Assembly (NCBI GenBank): GCA_028279475.1
Contig: JANQNR010000004.1
Span: 186,001 to 250,000, forward strand
Length of the DNA stretch: 64,000 nt
Reading direction: 5' to 3'
From: Rickettsiales bacterium
GTDB taxonomy: Bacteria > Pseudomonadota > Alphaproteobacteria > Rickettsiales > UBA998
The notes beneath the pieces were generated by a model. That model saw only the letters and a program-made list of their open reading frames with translations. It ran no database searches and had not been told where the DNA came from. Below, piece by piece: positions 63,559 through 64,000 of this stretch (the first letter of the stretch is position 1; every line of letters starts with the position of its first letter). The position numbers and the translations under genes are program-made.

Positions 63559-64000
63559 TTATTTCCCAAAATTAACGGTCAATGCTGGAAGTTCACGATC
63601 CAGCCTGGAGAGAACCTCATTGGTAATGTCCAGTCCATCATTTGTATAGAGTGTCTGAGCTTTAGGTAACACGGCATCATATCCCTTGCTTTTAGCAATA
63701 TCGGCGATGATCTGCGTCACTTTTTTTTGAATGGTCACGATAGACAGCTCAAATGCACGGCGCAGCTTGATACGTTTGGTTTGTACATCTTTCTGTGCTG
63801 AGGCCGCTTCATCGCGGAATTCTTCTAACTTTTCCTTGAATGCGTCGGCGGAGAGTAGGCTGCGCTGCTTTGCCAGTTCCTGGTCTTGTTTTTGCAGGTC
63901 GGTTTCCGTTTTTCTAACCTGATTCTGGAATTGTTTTTGTTTGGATTCAAGCTGATCTTTAGCGCTTTTTGCCGCCTTGGCGTCTGCCATTACGCGCTGC
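63559..64000 (-). CDS. OmpH/Skp-family periplasmic chaperone (N-terminus beyond window)
   Basis: At least 147 residues; the frame stays open to the right edge, so the signal peptide is missing. The visible part is the long coiled coil of the Skp jellyfish tentacles (KDQLESKQKQFQNQVRK, DAFKEKLEEFRDEAASAQKD) and the C-terminal strand (KGYDAVLPKAQTLYTNDGLDITNEVL). Skp carries unfolded outer-membrane proteins. It sits in the usual bamA-skp-lpxD order, so bamA is expected just beyond the window. Confidence 0.9.
   Translation of the reverse strand, partial: QRVMADAKAAKSAKDQLESKQKQFQNQVRKTETDLQKQDQELAKQRSLLSADAFKEKLEEFRDEAASAQKDVQTKRIKLRRAFELSIVTIQKKVTQIIADIAKSKGYDAVLPKAQTLYTNDGLDITNEVLSRLDRELPALTVNFGK

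Overview
The window is a stretch of an alphaproteobacterial chromosome with mid-range base composition. Markers that point to this class are a GapR/DUF2312 protein, a COQ9-family protein, LpxI rather than LpxH, flavin-dependent ThyX, a Fur protein without the CxxC of the enterobacterial type, and the order argH - small lipoprotein - lysA. Dispersed hairpin repeats, an insert inside tyrS, orphan pseudopilins and a VirB8/VirB9 pair recall host-associated or predatory lineages, but biosynthesis of lysine, arginine, purines, thymidylate and lipid A is represented, so this is not a strongly reduced obligate symbiont. The genus cannot be fixed from the sequence.

Layout. 1-7.5 kb: glyQ-panD-glyS with touching start and stop codons, a small membrane protein, apaG, rpsU, gapR, an 819-residue nucleotide-hydrolase fusion (HAM1-like plus LOG-like domains), and an mlaA-mlaC-unknown operon. 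7.6-13.2 kb: metF, an M23 peptidase overlapping a bactofilin, a GltS-type transporter, an unknown repeat protein and a pseudopilin. 13.2-24.1 kb: gmk, glmU, rmuC (flanked by two repeat elements), xseA, purD, an unknown gene, thyX, fur, dnaB and a 54-residue cysteine-rich lipoprotein. 24.3-31 kb: mdh, lysC, topA, dprA, plsY. 31-35 kb: unknown genes, a YdcH-like protein, a YbjN-like protein, tRNA-Arg(ACG) and a second pseudopilin. 35-44.6 kb: nfi, argD, two unknown genes, ppx/gppA, tyrS, a second YdcH-like gene, rnd, a COQ9-like gene and an OmpA-like gene. 44.6-52.3 kb: two large exported low-complexity proteins on the minus strand, divergent from virB8-virB9 and a short RNase D-like gene, then a small membrane protein. 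52.3-64 kb: lysA, lptM-like and argH, divergent from tlpA and hslO; a cytosolic PAS chemoreceptor, a redoxin, and the envelope operon skp-lpxD-fabZ-lpxA-lpxI-lpxB.

Envelope biogenesis is the recurring theme: lipid A synthesis, Mla lipid transport, GlmU, PlsY, the M23/bactofilin pair, OmpA and the secretion-related island. The items least explained by known biology are the HAM1-LOG fusion, the VirB8/VirB9 locus with its giant exported neighbours, the tyrS insert, and the repeat elements around rmuC. No gene-free stretch exceeds about 300 bases; the largest gaps are described as repeats or contain nothing I recognise. No CRISPR array, rRNA or intact insertion sequence was seen.
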